Assembly: GCA_023435435.1 (NCBI GenBank)
Contig: JAEYRW010000087.1
Span: 1-31,284, forward strand
Origin: Bacillota bacterium
GTDB lineage: Bacteria > Bacillota > Clostridia > Christensenellales > Aristaeellaceae
Length of the DNA: 31,284 nucleotides
Direction: 5' to 3'
The notes below the pieces were generated by a model. The model was not told the origin of the DNA. It made no database searches and saw only the letters and a program-made list of their open reading frames with translations. The translations under genes were made by a program, and so were the position numbers. This document shows positions 31,283 to 31,284 of the stretch, piece after piece (the first letter of the stretch is position 1; every line of letters begins with the position of its first letter).

Positions 31283-31284
31283 AC

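Noticed and set aside
1..31284. CRISPR array, tRNA genes, insertion sequences, prophage or toxin-antitoxin genes
   Set aside because: No regularly spaced repeats, no tRNA T-loop pattern with acceptor pairing, and no transposase, integrase or toxin motifs were seen.

Overview
The window looks like a piece of chromosome from a high-GC Bacillota, most likely an uncultured Clostridia-type anaerobe. The basis is the Gram-positive GSI-alpha glutamine synthetase, an ANTAR regulator between glnA and gltBD, strong AGGAGG ribosome sites, TTG/GTG starts used for translational coupling, and clean TTGACA-17-TATAAT promoters with GC-rich hairpin-plus-T terminators. The genus is not identifiable by eye. I see no tRNA or rRNA gene, CRISPR array, insertion sequence or prophage gene.

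Layout. (1) 1-6059, minus strand: a galactofuranose glycan operon. It runs from a GlfT2-like galactofuranosyltransferase through UDP-galactopyranose mutase (glf) to three GT2 glycosyltransferases joined by 4-bp ATGA overlaps; the last one leaves the window. (2) 6097-7984, plus: guaA coupled to a small Dabb-domain protein. (3) 7971-9909, plus: a promoter, a roughly 230-nt structured RNA ending in a terminator, then a GNAT acetyltransferase overlapping a radical-SAM enzyme. (4) 9933-12438: rsgA (minus) and cysK (plus), divergent from facing consensus promoters; the rsgA transcript has a 166-nt leader with a terminator just before the gene. (5) 12440-15696: an S66 carboxypeptidase/GrpB pair, a PNPOx-like protein (minus), and an APH-fold kinase coupled to thiamine pyrophosphokinase. 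(6) 15697-16325: gene-free and hairpin-rich. (7) 16326-18733: an SDR-tetR operon facing a second SDR, with a tandem-palindrome operator over both -35 boxes. (8) 18705-19577, minus: an HExxH metalloprotein. (9) 19628-31282: a nitrogen-assimilation block. On the minus strand, glnA, an ANTAR regulator, gltB and gltD form an operon, followed by an Amt-PII fusion. Divergent from glnA is asnB.

The most striking finding is upstream of asnB. A promoter is followed by a strong ribosome site, a 28-codon leader ORF with five Asn codons in eight positions (DNFNNYNCNF), a segment that can pair with the terminator loop and arm, an intrinsic terminator, and then asnB. This has every part of a ribosome-mediated transcription attenuator that reads asparagine supply. 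As far as I know, Bacillota usually control asparagine genes by T-boxes or CodY, so an Asn-codon attenuator would be unusual. Together with ANTAR antitermination, GSI-alpha and a PII-fused ammonium channel, the block handles ammonium uptake, glutamine, glutamate and asparagine under several RNA- and protein-level controls.

Two other leaders (8004-8235 and 11014-11179) have a promoter, folded RNA and terminator with no room for a second promoter before the gene. I could not match either to a known riboswitch class.
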